Below are positions 7,505-17,294 of a stretch of 25,088 nucleotides of DNA, piece after piece. Where the stretch lies: assembly GCA_964437815.1 (NCBI GenBank), contig CAYTIE010000017.1:1-25088 (forward strand), in the 5' to 3' direction. Numbering within the stretch: position 1 is the first letter of the stretch; the number at the start of each line of letters is the position of its first letter. The DNA comes from Marisimplicoccus sp964437815. Lineage in GTDB: Bacteria; Bacteroidota; Bacteroidia; Flavobacteriales; Flavobacteriaceae. A program made the translations under genes and the position numbers. The notes under the pieces are model-generated. The model saw nothing but the letters and a program-made list of their open reading frames with translations. It searched no databases and was not told where the DNA came from.

Positions 7505-9127
7505 ATGTTATCTGTAAATAATTTATCACTTCAATTCGGTAAAAGAATTCTATTTGATGAAGTAAATATAACTTTTTCTCCAGGAAATTGCTATGGGATA
7601 ATCGGAGCTAATGGTGCTGGTAAATCAACATTTTTGAAAATTCTATCAAAACAGATGGAAGGAAACTCTGGATCTGTATTATTAGAACCAGGAAAGAGAC
7701 TATCTGTATTAGAGCAGGATCATAACAGATATGATTCTAACAATGTGCTAGAGACAGTTATTTTAGGTAACAAGGAGCTTTATGAAATTAAAAAGCAAAT
7801 TGACGATTTATATTCAAATGAAGACTTTTCTGATGAAGATGCTGAAAGGGTAGGTGAGTTACAAATTAAATTTGAAGAAATGGACGGATGGAATGCTGAA
7901 GCTGATGCAGCATTTTTATTATCTAGCTTAGGAATAAAGGAAGAAGCACATCAGCAAATGATGGATAGTATTGATCAAAAAATTAAGGTTAAAGTTCTTC
8001 TTGCACAATGTATATTTGGAAATCCAGATGTCCTTATTATGGATGAGCCTACAAATGATTTAGATTATAATTCAGTTGAATGGTTAGTGAATTTTATTCA
8101 AGAATTTGAAAATACAATTATTGTTGTTTCCCATGATAGATTTTTTTTGGATTCAGTGTGTACTCATATTTCGGATATAGATTTTGGAAAGATTAACCAT
8201 TTTTCAGGAAATTACAGTTTTTGGCAAGCTTCAAGTGAACTAGCGACTAGGCAAAAACTTCAACAAAACAAAAAAGCTGAAGAGAAGAAAAAAGAGTTAC
8301 AAGAATTTATTTCAAGATTTTCAGCAAATGTTGCAAAATCAAAACAAGCAACTGCAAGGAAAAAAATGATTGAAAAATTAAATATTGAAGAAATAAAACC
8401 TTCAAGTAGAAGGTACCCAGCAATAATTTTCGAACAAGAAAGAAAAGCCGGTGACCAAATATTAGATGTAAATTCTTTATCATATTCTACTGAAAATGAA
8501 ACATTCTTTAAAGACATTACATTTAATCTTAAGCGAGGAGAAAAGGTTTTGATTTTATCTAGGAACTCTAGAGCATGTAACTATTTCTATGAATGTCTTT
8601 CTGGTAATTTAAAATGTACTTCTGGATCCTATAGTTGGGGAATAACTACTGCATTTGGCTATTTACCGTTAGACAACTCTTCTTTTTTTAAAAATAAAAT
8701 GTCACTAGTTGATTGGTTAAGACAATGGGCTAATAATGATGAAGAAAAGGAGGAATTGTACATTAGGGGATTTTTAGGTAAAATGTTATTTAGTGGTGAT
8801 GAGGCTCTAAAATCTTGTGATGTTTTATCTGGTGGTGAGAAGGTAAGGTGTATGTTATCTAAGATAATGATGGTTAATCCAAATGTTTTATTAATAGATG
8901 AACCTACTAATCATCTTGATCTAGAATCAATTACTACATTTAATAATTCATTAATAAACTATAAGGGTACTATTTTAATGAGTACAAATGATATTGCTTT
9001 TGCACAATCTGTTTCAAACAGAATAATTGAAATTACCCCTAATGGGTCTATTGATAGTTACCTTTCCTTTGATGAATATGTGAAGGATGAAAAAATTATC
9101 AAACAAAGAGAAACCTTATATAAATAG
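7505..9127 (+). CDS. ybiT: ABC-F family ATPase, YbiT type
   Basis: Soluble ribosome-associated ABC-F ATPase with two nucleotide-binding domains and no membrane part. Length (540 aa), the interdomain stretch ELQEFISRFSANVAKSKQATARKK and the ending IEITPNG closely follow E. coli YbiT. Domain 1 has an intact Walker A (GANGAGKST, 34-42), Walker B with Glu181, and H-loop His210, but its signature is degenerate (SIDQKIK, 155-161). Domain 2 has an intact signature (LSGGEK, 441-446) and Walker B (Glu466), but its Walker A is destroyed (LSRNSRACN, 351-359) and the H-loop His is Asn495. The likely role is assisting ribosomes in translation elongation or stalling relief. The ATG at 7505 is preferred to the in-frame TTG at 7496 because YbiT proteins begin right at this point. 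The stop codon abuts that of pheT. Confidence 0.88.
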   Translation: MLSVNNLSLQFGKRILFDEVNITFSPGNCYGIIGANGAGKSTFLKILSKQMEGNSGSVLLEPGKRLSVLEQDHNRYDSNNVLETVILGNKELYEIKKQIDDLYSNEDFSDEDAERVGELQIKFEEMDGWNAEADAAFLLSSLGIKEEAHQQMMDSIDQKIKVKVLLAQCIFGNPDVLIMDEPTNDLDYNSVEWLVNFIQEFENTIIVVSHDRFFLDSVCTHISDIDFGKINHFSGNYSFWQASSELATRQKLQQNKKAEEKKKELQEFISRFSANVAKSKQATARKKMIEKLNIEEIKPSSRRYPAIIFEQERKAGDQILDVNSLSYSTENETFFKDITFNLKRGEKVLILSRNSRACNYFYECLSGNLKCTSGSYSWGITTAFGYLPLDNSSFFKNKMSLVDWLRQWANNDEEKEELYIRGFLGKMLFSGDEALKSCDVLSGGEKVRCMLSKIMMVNPNVLLIDEPTNHLDLESITTFNNSLINYKGTILMSTNDIAFAQSVSNRIIEITPNGSIDSYLSFDEYVKDEKIIKQRETLYK

Positions 9128-11536
9128 TTATTTATCTCTAATTTGAGCATTTAGATCTTTATTAAATTTATTCATTATTTTTTTCATTACTTGATCTATA
9201 TGTTTATCAGTAAGTGTTTTTTTAGAGTCATTGAAAATAAAGCTAACGGCATATGACTTTTTATCATTATTCATTGACTTGTCTTTATAGACATCAAATA
9301 AATTAACTTCTTTTAAAATATTCTTATCAATACCAAATGATAATTTCTTAATGTCATGAAAAGTAGTTTTAGAATCTACTATCATAGATACATCTCTTCT
9401 TGAAGATGGGAACTTTGATATTTCTTTATATTTAATAGCACTTTTAAATATCTCAATCTTTGATATATCAATTTCAGCATAACATACCTTAGTATTTATT
9501 GAATAATTATTAAGAGTTTGTTTGTTTACTTCTCCAATAAAACCAATTGTATCCTTTCCTTTTGCTATTATAAGCTTATTAGAGTAGTTAGAGTCATTTT
9601 TAGCTTCTAATTTAGCCTTTAATGATAAATCATTAAGCAATTTACCGATAACCCCCTTTAAATAGAAGAAATTATCTGTTTTATCATTAATTAACCATGA
9701 TTCATCAAATACTTCTCCGCAAATAGAAACTGAAAGTGTTCTTGTCTCAACATTATCTTTACCTATAGTTTGGTAGTTATTTCCTATTTCAAATAATTTA
9801 AGATTTTTGTTTTGTCTGTTAATGTTAAAACTTATGGTATCAAGCATTCCTGGTAATAAAGAAACTCTAAGGTTTGACAACTCAATTCCTTGAGGGTTAA
9901 TAATCTCAATAGGTTTAAGATTATTATTTATCTGGTTTGATTGAGGAGAGCAGATAGAATTCGTCATAATCTCATTAAAACCAATACCAATAAGTCTCTT
10001 ATATATTATATCATCAATGGTCTTATCATTATCTAAAGTGTAATCTTTAAATGAAAGAATTAGTCTTGAACTTGAATCAATATTGTTATAACCATATACT
10101 CTAAGTATTTCTTCAATTAGATCAATCTCTCTATTAACATCTGCTCTATAATGAGGAGAGATTACATTTAAACCATCATCGGTTGATGCTTCAATTGTTA
10201 CATCTAGAGAGTTTAAAATAGATGCTACAATATCTTTATCTATAACCTTACCGGATATTGAATTAATTTTATCATATCTTAAATAAATCTTTTTGTCTTC
10301 GATCTTAAGATTATCCTCTTTAATAATATTTGATGAAATAGATTCTGGGCAATTGTTTTTAAGTAATATTGATGCTCTTTTTAAAGCATATATAACCATT
10401 TCAGGGTCTACACCTCTTTCAAATCTAAAAGAAGCTTCTGTATAGATTGAATGTCTTTTTGATGATTTTCTTATAGATGTGGGATTAAAAATTGCTGATT
10501 CTAAAAAAATATTTTTTGTATCATTTGTAACACCCGAATCCAAACCTCCAAATATACCACCTAAACATAATGGATTACTTTCTGAACAGATCATAATATC
10601 TTCATTATTAAGGGATATTTCATTACCGTCAAGAGTTTTGAATTTTGTTTTTGAGGGTAATGTTTTGACTTCAATGTTTGTGATTTTATCTAAATCAAAA
10701 GCATGTAAGGGTTGTCCAATTTCATGTAACACATAGTTAGTTATATCAACTATATTATTTATAGGTTCATATCCAATTGATTTAAGCTTATTTTTTAGCC
10801 ATGTTGGAGAATCTTTAACTTCAATATCTTTAATTATTATACCGGCATACAAAGGAGATAAGTTAGAATCTTTGACACTTATTTTAGTTTCAATTTTAAA
10901 ATCATCATAAGTAAATTCACTTATGCTTGGGGGCTTTAATTTTACTTTTTCTTTATTTAGGTCAAAAAATGCTTTTAAATCTCTTGCAACACCATAATGA
11001 CTCATTGCGTCAGACCTATTAGGAGTTAATCCAATCTCTAATATTTTATCTTTTTCAATTTTATATATCTCACTTAGTGGAGTTCCTGATTTTATCTTTT
11101 TATCTAGAACCATTATTCCGTCATGAGAGTCACCTAATCCAAGTTCATCTTCAGCACATACCATACCATTGCTTACTACACCCCTTATTTTAGATTTTGA
11201 TATTTTAATCTTCTCACCAGAATTTGTATAGATAGTTGACCCAATTGTTGCTACAGGTACTTTTTGACCTTTAGAGATATTTGGTGCACCACATACAATT
11301 TCAAATTTCCCCTTTTTTCCTAGATCAATATTTGTGAGTTTAAGTCTATCAGCATTTGGATGTTTTTTACAGGACAAGACTTCTCCAACAATAATCCCCT
11401 CAAGAGATCCTTTTATTGATTCAAAATCTTCTACTTTTTCTACTTCTAAACCAAGATTTGTTAATATTTCTGAAACTTCATCAACTGGTTTGTCAATGTC
11501 TAGGTAGTCTTTCAGCCAATTATAAGAAACTTTCAC
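9128..11536 (-). CDS. pheT: Phenylalanine--tRNA ligase beta subunit
   Basis: Beta chain of the cytosolic alpha2-beta2 phenylalanyl-tRNA synthetase that charges tRNA-Phe. The 802-residue length is typical. Order of parts: N-terminal MKVSYNWLKDYLDI, EMAP-type tRNA-binding domain at about 40-155 (HPNADRLKLTNIDLG to MVCAEDELGLG), B3/B4 editing domain at about 210-385, B5 at about 405-475 (SPHYRADVNREIDLIEE just after), the catalytic-like fold, and an FDX-ACB anticodon-binding domain at about 705-800 (KFPSSRRDVSMIVD). The start is GTG at 11536; an in-frame stop lies two codons upstream, so no earlier start exists. recG lies 35 bases upstream on the same strand and probably shares its transcript; pheS is not in the window. 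Confidence 0.97.
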   Translation of the reverse strand: MKVSYNWLKDYLDIDKPVDEVSEILTNLGLEVEKVEDFESIKGSLEGIIVGEVLSCKKHPNADRLKLTNIDLGKKGKFEIVCGAPNISKGQKVPVATIGSTIYTNSGEKIKISKSKIRGVVSNGMVCAEDELGLGDSHDGIMVLDKKIKSGTPLSEIYKIEKDKILEIGLTPNRSDAMSHYGVARDLKAFFDLNKEKVKLKPPSISEFTYDDFKIETKISVKDSNLSPLYAGIIIKDIEVKDSPTWLKNKLKSIGYEPINNIVDITNYVLHEIGQPLHAFDLDKITNIEVKTLPSKTKFKTLDGNEISLNNEDIMICSESNPLCLGGIFGGLDSGVTNDTKNIFLESAIFNPTSIRKSSKRHSIYTEASFRFERGVDPEMVIYALKRASILLKNNCPESISSNIIKEDNLKIEDKKIYLRYDKINSISGKVIDKDIVASILNSLDVTIEASTDDGLNVISPHYRADVNREIDLIEEILRVYGYNNIDSSSRLILSFKDYTLDNDKTIDDIIYKRLIGIGFNEIMTNSICSPQSNQINNNLKPIEIINPQGIELSNLRVSLLPGMLDTISFNINRQNKNLKLFEIGNNYQTIGKDNVETRTLSVSICGEVFDESWLINDKTDNFFYLKGVIGKLLNDLSLKAKLEAKNDSNYSNKLIIAKGKDTIGFIGEVNKQTLNNYSINTKVCYAEIDISKIEIFKSAIKYKEISKFPSSRRDVSMIVDSKTTFHDIKKLSFGIDKNILKEVNLFDVYKDKSMNNDKKSYAVSFIFNDSKKTLTDKHIDQVMKKIMNKFNKDLNAQIRDK

Positions 11537-11557
11537 AGTTTATAATGTAATTCATAG

Positions 11558-11565
11558 CAAATATA
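11558..11565 (-). promoter_or_regulatory. Candidate -7 box upstream of pheT
   Basis: On the minus strand the octamer TATATTTG matches the Bacteroidota -7 consensus TAnnTTTG exactly and ends 21 bases before the GTG start of pheT, inside the recG-pheT gap. No TTG is found at a suitable -33 distance. If real, pheT has its own promoter besides read-through from recG. Confidence 0.35.
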
Positions 11566-11571
11566 ATTATA

Positions 11572-13680
11572 TCAACTTATATATCTCCATAAATTTTTTG
11601 ATTTTCCTGAATGAGATATATAATCTCTGATAGATGAATTTGTAGGTGATTTTAATTTAGGATCAGTGGAAAGTATATCTGAGACGCATTCTCTAGCTTT
11701 TGCTAAAATATCATGATCATTAATGATATCGGCTATTTTAAACTTAAGTATTCCACTTTGTTTTGTTCCTAATATGTCTCCTGGACCTCTTAATTTTAAA
11801 TCAACTTCAGAAACCTTAAAGCCATCATCAATTTGAACCATCGTATCAGTTCTTTTCTTAGCATCATTTGAAAGATTATCTTTAGTCATAAGTATACAGT
11901 AGCTTTCATCATTTCCTCTTCCAACTCTTCCTCTTAATTGATGTAATTGAGATAATCCAAACCTTTCTGAACTTTCAATCATCATAACGGAAGCATTAGG
12001 AACATTAACACCTACTTCAATAACAGTCGTAGATACAAGTATTTGAGTCTTATTATTAACAAATCTTTCCATTTCAATGTTTTTGTCTAATGATTTCATT
12101 TTACCATGAAGAATTCCAACTTGATATTTGGGTCTTGGAAAATCACGTAACATACTTTCATAACCATCAATTAAATCTTTATAATCAAGTTTCTCAGATT
12201 CATTAATTAGGGGATAAACAATATATACTTGTCTGCCTAGCTTAATTTGATCTTTAAGAAACCTATAGACACTTAATCTATTTTTATCATATCTATGAAC
12301 TGTTATAGTCTTTTTTCTTCCAGGAGGTAGTTCTTTTATAATAGATATATCAAGATCACCATAAACACTCATAGCTAAAGTTCTAGGTATGGGAGTTGCG
12401 GTCATAACTAATATATGAGGTGGAGATGTATTCTTCTTCCATAATTTAGCCCTTTGAGCAACTCCAAACCTATGTTGTTCGTCAATTATAGCTAAACCTA
12501 AGTTTTTGAATTTCACTATATCTTCAAGAATTGCATGGGTTCCAATCAAAATGTGAATTTCTTGATTCAAAAGTCTTTTATGAATTTTGTTTCTTGATTT
12601 TTGAGGTGTTGAACCAGTTAATATTTCGACATTTATATTAAAATCTTCTAGCAATTTAGATATAGAATCAAAATGCTGATTAGCTAGAATCTCTGTTGGA
12701 GAAAGAATACATGATTGATACCCATTATCTATAGCTATAAGTATTATCATCAATGAGACAATTGTTTTTCCGGAACCAACATCACCTTGAAGGAGCCTAT
12801 TCATTTGTTTGCCGCTATTAAAATCTTTACGAATTTCTTTTATTACTTTTTTCTGATCTCCTGTCAACTCAAATGGTAATGTTTTATGATAAAACTTATT
12901 AAAATTATTTCCCACCACTTTGAACTTAAAACCATCAATCTTTTCTAATCTGTCAGTTTTTGATAACAAAAAACCTAGCTGGTTTAAGAATAGTTCTTCA
13001 AATTTTAATCTATTTATTGATTTTTTTAGTTTATCATTAGACTCGGGCAAATGAATATTTATAAAAGCGCTCTGTCTATCAATAAGTGAATATTTTTTTC
13101 TAATGTATGCGGGTAAGTTTTCTTGAATCTTTCCATTAGTTGATTGAAGTAATTCATATATAATTTTTATGAAATACCTTTGTGTAATACCGCTAGCTGT
13201 TAGTTTTTCAGTTGAAGAGTATATTCCATGTAATCTTCTTGGAACATTTCTATCAAAAGTTGACTTTAATTTTATCTCTGGATGAGTTATTGTAATTTTC
13301 TTCTTGTACCAATTTAATTTCCCAAAAACTACATATTCTTTATTCTTATCTATTGAGTCTTCAATCCAGTTATATCCCCTAAACCAGATTAATTCAATTT
13401 GGCCTGTATCATCTTGAAAAGTCAAAGATAAACGTCTATTAAATTTAGTGTTGACAGATTTTTTCTTAACTACTTTCCCAATAATTTGGACATCAGTTGG
13501 TAAATCAGGAAGATCTTTAATTTTATAGAACTTGGTCCTATCTATATATCTAAAAGGAAAAAAATTTATTAAATCATCATATGTGGTGATATTTAACTCT
13601 TCTTTAAAAAGTTTGACCCTTGATGGACCAACTCCTTTAATAAATTCAATAGAAGTGTCAAGAATATTCTTATTATTCAC
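11572..13680 (-). CDS. recG: ATP-dependent DNA helicase RecG
   Basis: Superfamily 2 helicase that remodels stalled replication forks and recombination intermediates. The 702-residue product contains the N-terminal wedge/OB domain (about 1-160; KGVGPSRVKLF at 15-25, FPFRYIDRT at 41-49), Walker A GDVGSGKT at 299-306, the Walker B box DEQH at 400-403, MTATPIPRTLAMS, and the C-terminal RGRVGRG arginine-finger region, followed by the TRG segment GFKVSEVDLKLRGPGDILGTKQSG. It is therefore complete. The start is GTG at 13680, which overlaps the stop of the upstream M20 gene by 8 bases; homologues start at this same point, so the two are probably translationally coupled. pheT follows 35 bases downstream. 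Confidence 0.97.
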   Translation of the reverse strand: MNNKNILDTSIEFIKGVGPSRVKLFKEELNITTYDDLINFFPFRYIDRTKFYKIKDLPDLPTDVQIIGKVVKKKSVNTKFNRRLSLTFQDDTGQIELIWFRGYNWIEDSIDKNKEYVVFGKLNWYKKKITITHPEIKLKSTFDRNVPRRLHGIYSSTEKLTASGITQRYFIKIIYELLQSTNGKIQENLPAYIRKKYSLIDRQSAFINIHLPESNDKLKKSINRLKFEELFLNQLGFLLSKTDRLEKIDGFKFKVVGNNFNKFYHKTLPFELTGDQKKVIKEIRKDFNSGKQMNRLLQGDVGSGKTIVSLMIILIAIDNGYQSCILSPTEILANQHFDSISKLLEDFNINVEILTGSTPQKSRNKIHKRLLNQEIHILIGTHAILEDIVKFKNLGLAIIDEQHRFGVAQRAKLWKKNTSPPHILVMTATPIPRTLAMSVYGDLDISIIKELPPGRKKTITVHRYDKNRLSVYRFLKDQIKLGRQVYIVYPLINESEKLDYKDLIDGYESMLRDFPRPKYQVGILHGKMKSLDKNIEMERFVNNKTQILVSTTVIEVGVNVPNASVMMIESSERFGLSQLHQLRGRVGRGNDESYCILMTKDNLSNDAKKRTDTMVQIDDGFKVSEVDLKLRGPGDILGTKQSGILKFKIADIINDHDILAKARECVSDILSTDPKLKSPTNSSIRDYISHSGKSKNLWRYIS

Positions 13681-14917
13681 TTTTTAGAAAATCTAAAGCA
13701 AGATTAGTCATTACCTTAACTCCTAGAAGCATTGATTTGTCATCAACTTTAAAATCTGCAGTATGGTGAGGTGTAGTTGGCATATTTAAATCTGGATTAT
13801 ACCCGCCTAATTCAAAAAGAAAACCTGGTACATTATTCAGGTAATATGCGTAATCCTCAGCAACAGTTTTTGCTTTAGTTAAAACTGCATTATTTTCTCC
13901 AGCTGATCTTTTAAGTGAAGGTAACATCTTGTTCATCATATCAGGGTCATTATAAGTTATGTCTGCACCATCAATTATTTCTACTTCCGATTTAGCCCCA
14001 AAAGATTTTGAAATTCCATCAACTAGATCACGCATCTTTTGTTTTATTTTGTCCCTCATCTCATAGTTTAGAGCTCTAATGGTGCCAATCATAGTAACTT
14101 CTTCAGGGATAATATTAAATCTATTTCCACCATTTATCTGTCCAATTGATAAGACAGCTGCTTCTTCAGTTAAATTTGACTGTCTTGAAATAATTGTCTG
14201 AAGGGCACTTATTATTTCAGCCGATATAACAATTGGGTCAACTCCAAACCATGGTGTCCCGCCATGTGTTCCTTCTCCTTTAATTTTTATTGTAAAACTT
14301 GAAGAAGAAGCAAAAAATCCTCTTGGCTTATAATAAACTCTATTCATAGGCAAAAGAGAACTAATGTGTAAACCAAATATTGCATCAACCTCAGGGTTTT
14401 TTAACACCCCCTCTTTTATCATTAATCTAGCTCCTCCTTCTTCACCTGATGGTGGGCCTTCCTCAGCTGGCTGAAAAATAAATTTAACAGTACCCGGAAA
14501 ATCTCTATTTTTTGAGAGAATTTCAGCTGTAGCCATTAAAATTGCCATATGGGTATCGTGTCCACATGCATGCATAACCCCTTCATTAATAGATTTATAT
14601 TCCAAATCATTTCTTTCATTAATTGGAAGAGCATCCATATCAGCTCTAAGAGCAACAACTTTTCCTGGCTTATTTCCGTTAAGAATTCCAACTACTCCAG
14701 TTTTTGCAACATTTTCAGTGACTTTAATATTTAAACTTTTTAAATGATTTGCTATTACTTTTGAAGTTCTAAATTCTCTATTTGATAATTCCGGATGTTT
14801 ATGAATATCATGTCTCCAGGAAATTAATTTATCTTCAATAGCAATAATTTGTTCATTTAGATTTTGTGAAAATGAAAAATTTGAAACAGTTAAGAACAAA
14901 AGGATAATTCTTTTCAT
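13673..14917 (-). CDS. Exported M20D amidohydrolase (hippurate hydrolase/IAA-amino acid hydrolase type)
   Basis: Metal-dependent amidohydrolase that removes acyl groups from N-acyl amino acids or cleaves related small amides. An N-terminal signal peptide (MKRIILLFLTVSNFSFSQ) places it in the periplasm or at the surface, unlike most cytosolic relatives. The 414 residues hold the expected metal set: Cys118 and His120 in HACGHDTH, Glu152/Glu153 in QPAEEG, His184 in FGLHISS, and a C-terminal His in TPHHTADF. The small dimerisation domain lies at about 200-310 (KGEGTHGGTPWFGVDP). The gene is complete. It is first in a run M20-recG-pheT, overlapping recG by 8 bases; the functional link to DNA repair is unclear and probably only positional. 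The natural substrate cannot be told. Confidence 0.92.
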   Translation of the reverse strand: MKRIILLFLTVSNFSFSQNLNEQIIAIEDKLISWRHDIHKHPELSNREFRTSKVIANHLKSLNIKVTENVAKTGVVGILNGNKPGKVVALRADMDALPINERNDLEYKSINEGVMHACGHDTHMAILMATAEILSKNRDFPGTVKFIFQPAEEGPPSGEEGGARLMIKEGVLKNPEVDAIFGLHISSLLPMNRVYYKPRGFFASSSSFTIKIKGEGTHGGTPWFGVDPIVISAEIISALQTIISRQSNLTEEAAVLSIGQINGGNRFNIIPEEVTMIGTIRALNYEMRDKIKQKMRDLVDGISKSFGAKSEVEIIDGADITYNDPDMMNKMLPSLKRSAGENNAVLTKAKTVAEDYAYYLNNVPGFLFELGGYNPDLNMPTTPHHTADFKVDDKSMLLGVKVMTNLALDFLKSE

Positions 14918-14982
14918 AAGTAATTTATTTAAATAAGGTAATATGAATGATTAAAATTCATTAATTACTTAAATTTATAATA

Positions 14983-17238
14983 ATGTTAGAAGATAAACAA
15001 TCTTATCTAAACGATCTTAACGAAGCTCAGAAAAAAGCCGTATTAAAGATAAATGGTCCATCAATGGTTATAGCTGGTGCTGGTTCAGGGAAAACAAGAG
15101 TGCTGACTTATAAAATTGTTCACCTAATTAAAAATGGTATTGATCCATTTGAGATTCTTGCTCTTACTTTTACAAATAAAGCTGCTAGAGAAATGAAATC
15201 TAGAATTTCTTTTATGATAGGTGATGGAGAGTCAAAAAATATATGGATGGGAACTTTTCATTCAGTTTTTGCTAAGATATTAAGATTTGAAGCTCATAAA
15301 ATAGGCTTTACATCTGACTTTACTATATATGATACTCAAGATTCAGAAAGATTGATTTCATCAATAATTAAAGAAATGAATCTAGATAAAGACGCATACA
15401 GGCCAAAAACAATTCGAAATAGAATCTCATCACTAAAGAATAGTTTTATTTCTGTTAATGCATATTTTTCAAATTCTGATTTAACAGAATCAGATAACCT
15501 GTCAAAAAGACCAAAAACTGGAGAAATATATAAAGAATATACTGATAGATTAATTAAATCAAATTCTATGGATTTTGATGATCTGCTATTAAAAACAAAT
15601 GAACTATTAAATAATTATCCTGAAGTACTTGCTAAATATCAAGAAAAGTTTAAATATATTCTTGTTGACGAGTACCAAGACACCAATAATTCCCAATATT
15701 TAATTGTAAAGTCTCTTGCTGATAAATATCAAAATATATGTGTAGTAGGAGATGATGCTCAAAGTATATATTCCTTTAGAGGTGCAAACATTAATAATAT
15801 TATCAATTTTCGAAATGATTATGATGATGTTGAAGTTTATCGTTTAGAACAAAATTATCGATCTACAAAGTATATAGTAAATGCTGCTAATTCAGTAATT
15901 GACAATAATAAGAATAAGATACATAAAGAAGTTTGGACTGATAATGAGTTTGGTGACAAAGTCCAAATAACATCTAATCCGTCTGATATTGCTGAAGCAA
16001 GATTGATTTCTCAGAAAGTATTGAAAATGATTAAATTAGAGAATGATTATAAAGACTTTGTTATTCTTTATAGAACTAATGCTCAATCAAGAGTAATTGA
16101 AGATTCATTAAGAAATTCTAATATTCCTTATAAAATTTATGGCGGTGTATCATTTTACAATAGAAAAGAGATTAAAGATGTATTAGCTTACCTAAGACTT
16201 TTAGTTAATAATAATGATGAAGAGAGCCTTAAAAGAATTATAAACTATCCTCCAAGAGGTATTGGTCAAGTTACTGTTAATAAGATTATAATTGGATCTA
16301 AGAATAACAACTTAAGCATATATGAAACAATTAAATCTGTAAAAAAAATAGATTTAGGATTATCTGCCTCTTCAATAACTAAACTTGAAAATTTTATTAA
16401 TCAAATAGAGGTTTTTAAAATTCAAAATAAAAAATTAAGTGCTTTTGATATAGCAGATTTAGTTATTAAAGAGACAAAGATTATAGATGAGTTAAGAAAA
16501 GATGAAAGTCCTGAGTCAATAGTTAGAGTTGAAAATATTCAAGAATTACTTAATGGAATAAGAGATTTTATAGAAGATCAAAAGGAAATAGTAGACTCAA
16601 AAAATAATCTTTCCGAATTTCTATCAACTGTATCATTAGCAACAGACTTTGATATAGATTTAAAATTAAATGAAGATTTTGTCTCATTAATGAGTTTACA
16701 TTCATCTAAGGGACTTGAATTCAAAAATGTTTTTATTGTTGGACTTGAAGAAGATCTTTTCCCTTCAGCATTGAGTTACAACTCAAGAGATGACTTAGAA
16801 GAAGAAAGACGATTATTTTATGTGGGAATTACAAGAGCTAAGAAAAACTTATTTATATCTTATGCTAATTCTCGATACAGGTGGGGAAAATTAATATCTT
16901 GTGAGGAAAGTAGGTTTATTGAAGAAATAGATAACGATTTTATTGATTTTATAGATAATAATGACTTTAGTGTACTTCAAAATCAATCCAAATCTAGTCC
17001 GTTTGTAAAACAGAAATTTTTAAGAAATGGTAATTTTAAAAAAATATCTTCACTTAAATCAGATAATGATTTTAATGCAAAAGTAAGTATTGGAGATAAA
17101 GTTCAGCATTTAAAGTTCGGTAAAGGTCAAGTGATTGGTCTTGAAGGAAATAATGAAAATATTAAAGCGAAAATAAAATTTGAAAAAATAGGGGAGAAGC
17201 ACCTGCTACTAAAATTCGCAAAACTAAAAGTTTTATAA
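14983..17238 (+). CDS. pcrA: UvrD/PcrA-type superfamily 1 DNA helicase
   Basis: 3'-to-5' DNA helicase of the UvrD/Rep/PcrA family, acting in nucleotide excision repair, mismatch repair and removal of RNA polymerase or RecA from DNA. All SF1 motifs are visible: Q motif LNEAQKKAV (Gln16), Walker A GAGSGKTR with Lys37, TFTNKAAREMK, Walker B VDEYQDTN, GDDAQSIYSFRGA, LEQNYRST, LHSSKGLEF and ERRLFYVGITRAKKNL. The C-terminal 50 residues (GDKVQHLKFGKGQVIGLEG) form the Tudor-like domain found in PcrA, which contacts RNA polymerase in other bacteria. At 751 residues it is full length. It is transcribed alone, divergent from the M20 gene with a 65-base gap, and ends in a hairpin terminator. UvrD is an equally fair name. 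Confidence 0.95.
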   Translation: MLEDKQSYLNDLNEAQKKAVLKINGPSMVIAGAGSGKTRVLTYKIVHLIKNGIDPFEILALTFTNKAAREMKSRISFMIGDGESKNIWMGTFHSVFAKILRFEAHKIGFTSDFTIYDTQDSERLISSIIKEMNLDKDAYRPKTIRNRISSLKNSFISVNAYFSNSDLTESDNLSKRPKTGEIYKEYTDRLIKSNSMDFDDLLLKTNELLNNYPEVLAKYQEKFKYILVDEYQDTNNSQYLIVKSLADKYQNICVVGDDAQSIYSFRGANINNIINFRNDYDDVEVYRLEQNYRSTKYIVNAANSVIDNNKNKIHKEVWTDNEFGDKVQITSNPSDIAEARLISQKVLKMIKLENDYKDFVILYRTNAQSRVIEDSLRNSNIPYKIYGGVSFYNRKEIKDVLAYLRLLVNNNDEESLKRIINYPPRGIGQVTVNKIIIGSKNNNLSIYETIKSVKKIDLGLSASSITKLENFINQIEVFKIQNKKLSAFDIADLVIKETKIIDELRKDESPESIVRVENIQELLNGIRDFIEDQKEIVDSKNNLSEFLSTVSLATDFDIDLKLNEDFVSLMSLHSSKGLEFKNVFIVGLEEDLFPSALSYNSRDDLEEERRLFYVGITRAKKNLFISYANSRYRWGKLISCEESRFIEEIDNDFIDFIDNNDFSVLQNQSKSSPFVKQKFLRNGNFKKISSLKSDNDFNAKVSIGDKVQHLKFGKGQVIGLEGNNENIKAKIKFEKIGEKHLLLKFAKLKVL

Positions 17239-17280
17239 AAAAAAGCATGCCGGATTATAAGCATGCTTTTCTTGTTTTTT
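17235..17280. terminator. Bidirectional intrinsic terminator between pcrA and the OmpA gene
   Basis: A perfect 10-bp stem, arms 17241-17250 (AAAAGCATGC) and 17261-17270 (GCATGCTTTT), encloses a 10-base loop. On the plus strand it runs into a T-rich tail to 17280; on the minus strand the other side supplies eight consecutive T. It therefore fits a shared terminator for the convergent helicase and OmpA genes. It begins immediately after the helicase stop codon. It is the only clear hairpin terminator in the window. Confidence 0.85.
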
Positions 17281-17294
17281 AAACCTATCTAATC

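Noticed and set aside
10479..10736. 85-codon open frame on the plus strand inside pheT
   Set aside because: It lies wholly within a secure pheT coding region, has no recognisable domain, and is expected by chance opposite an AT-rich gene.
14925..14957. 12-bp AT palindrome and a 6-bp hairpin in the gap between the M20 and pcrA genes
   Set aside because: Both are short and AT-only or nearly so; such symmetry is expected by chance in a 65-base AT-rich gap.
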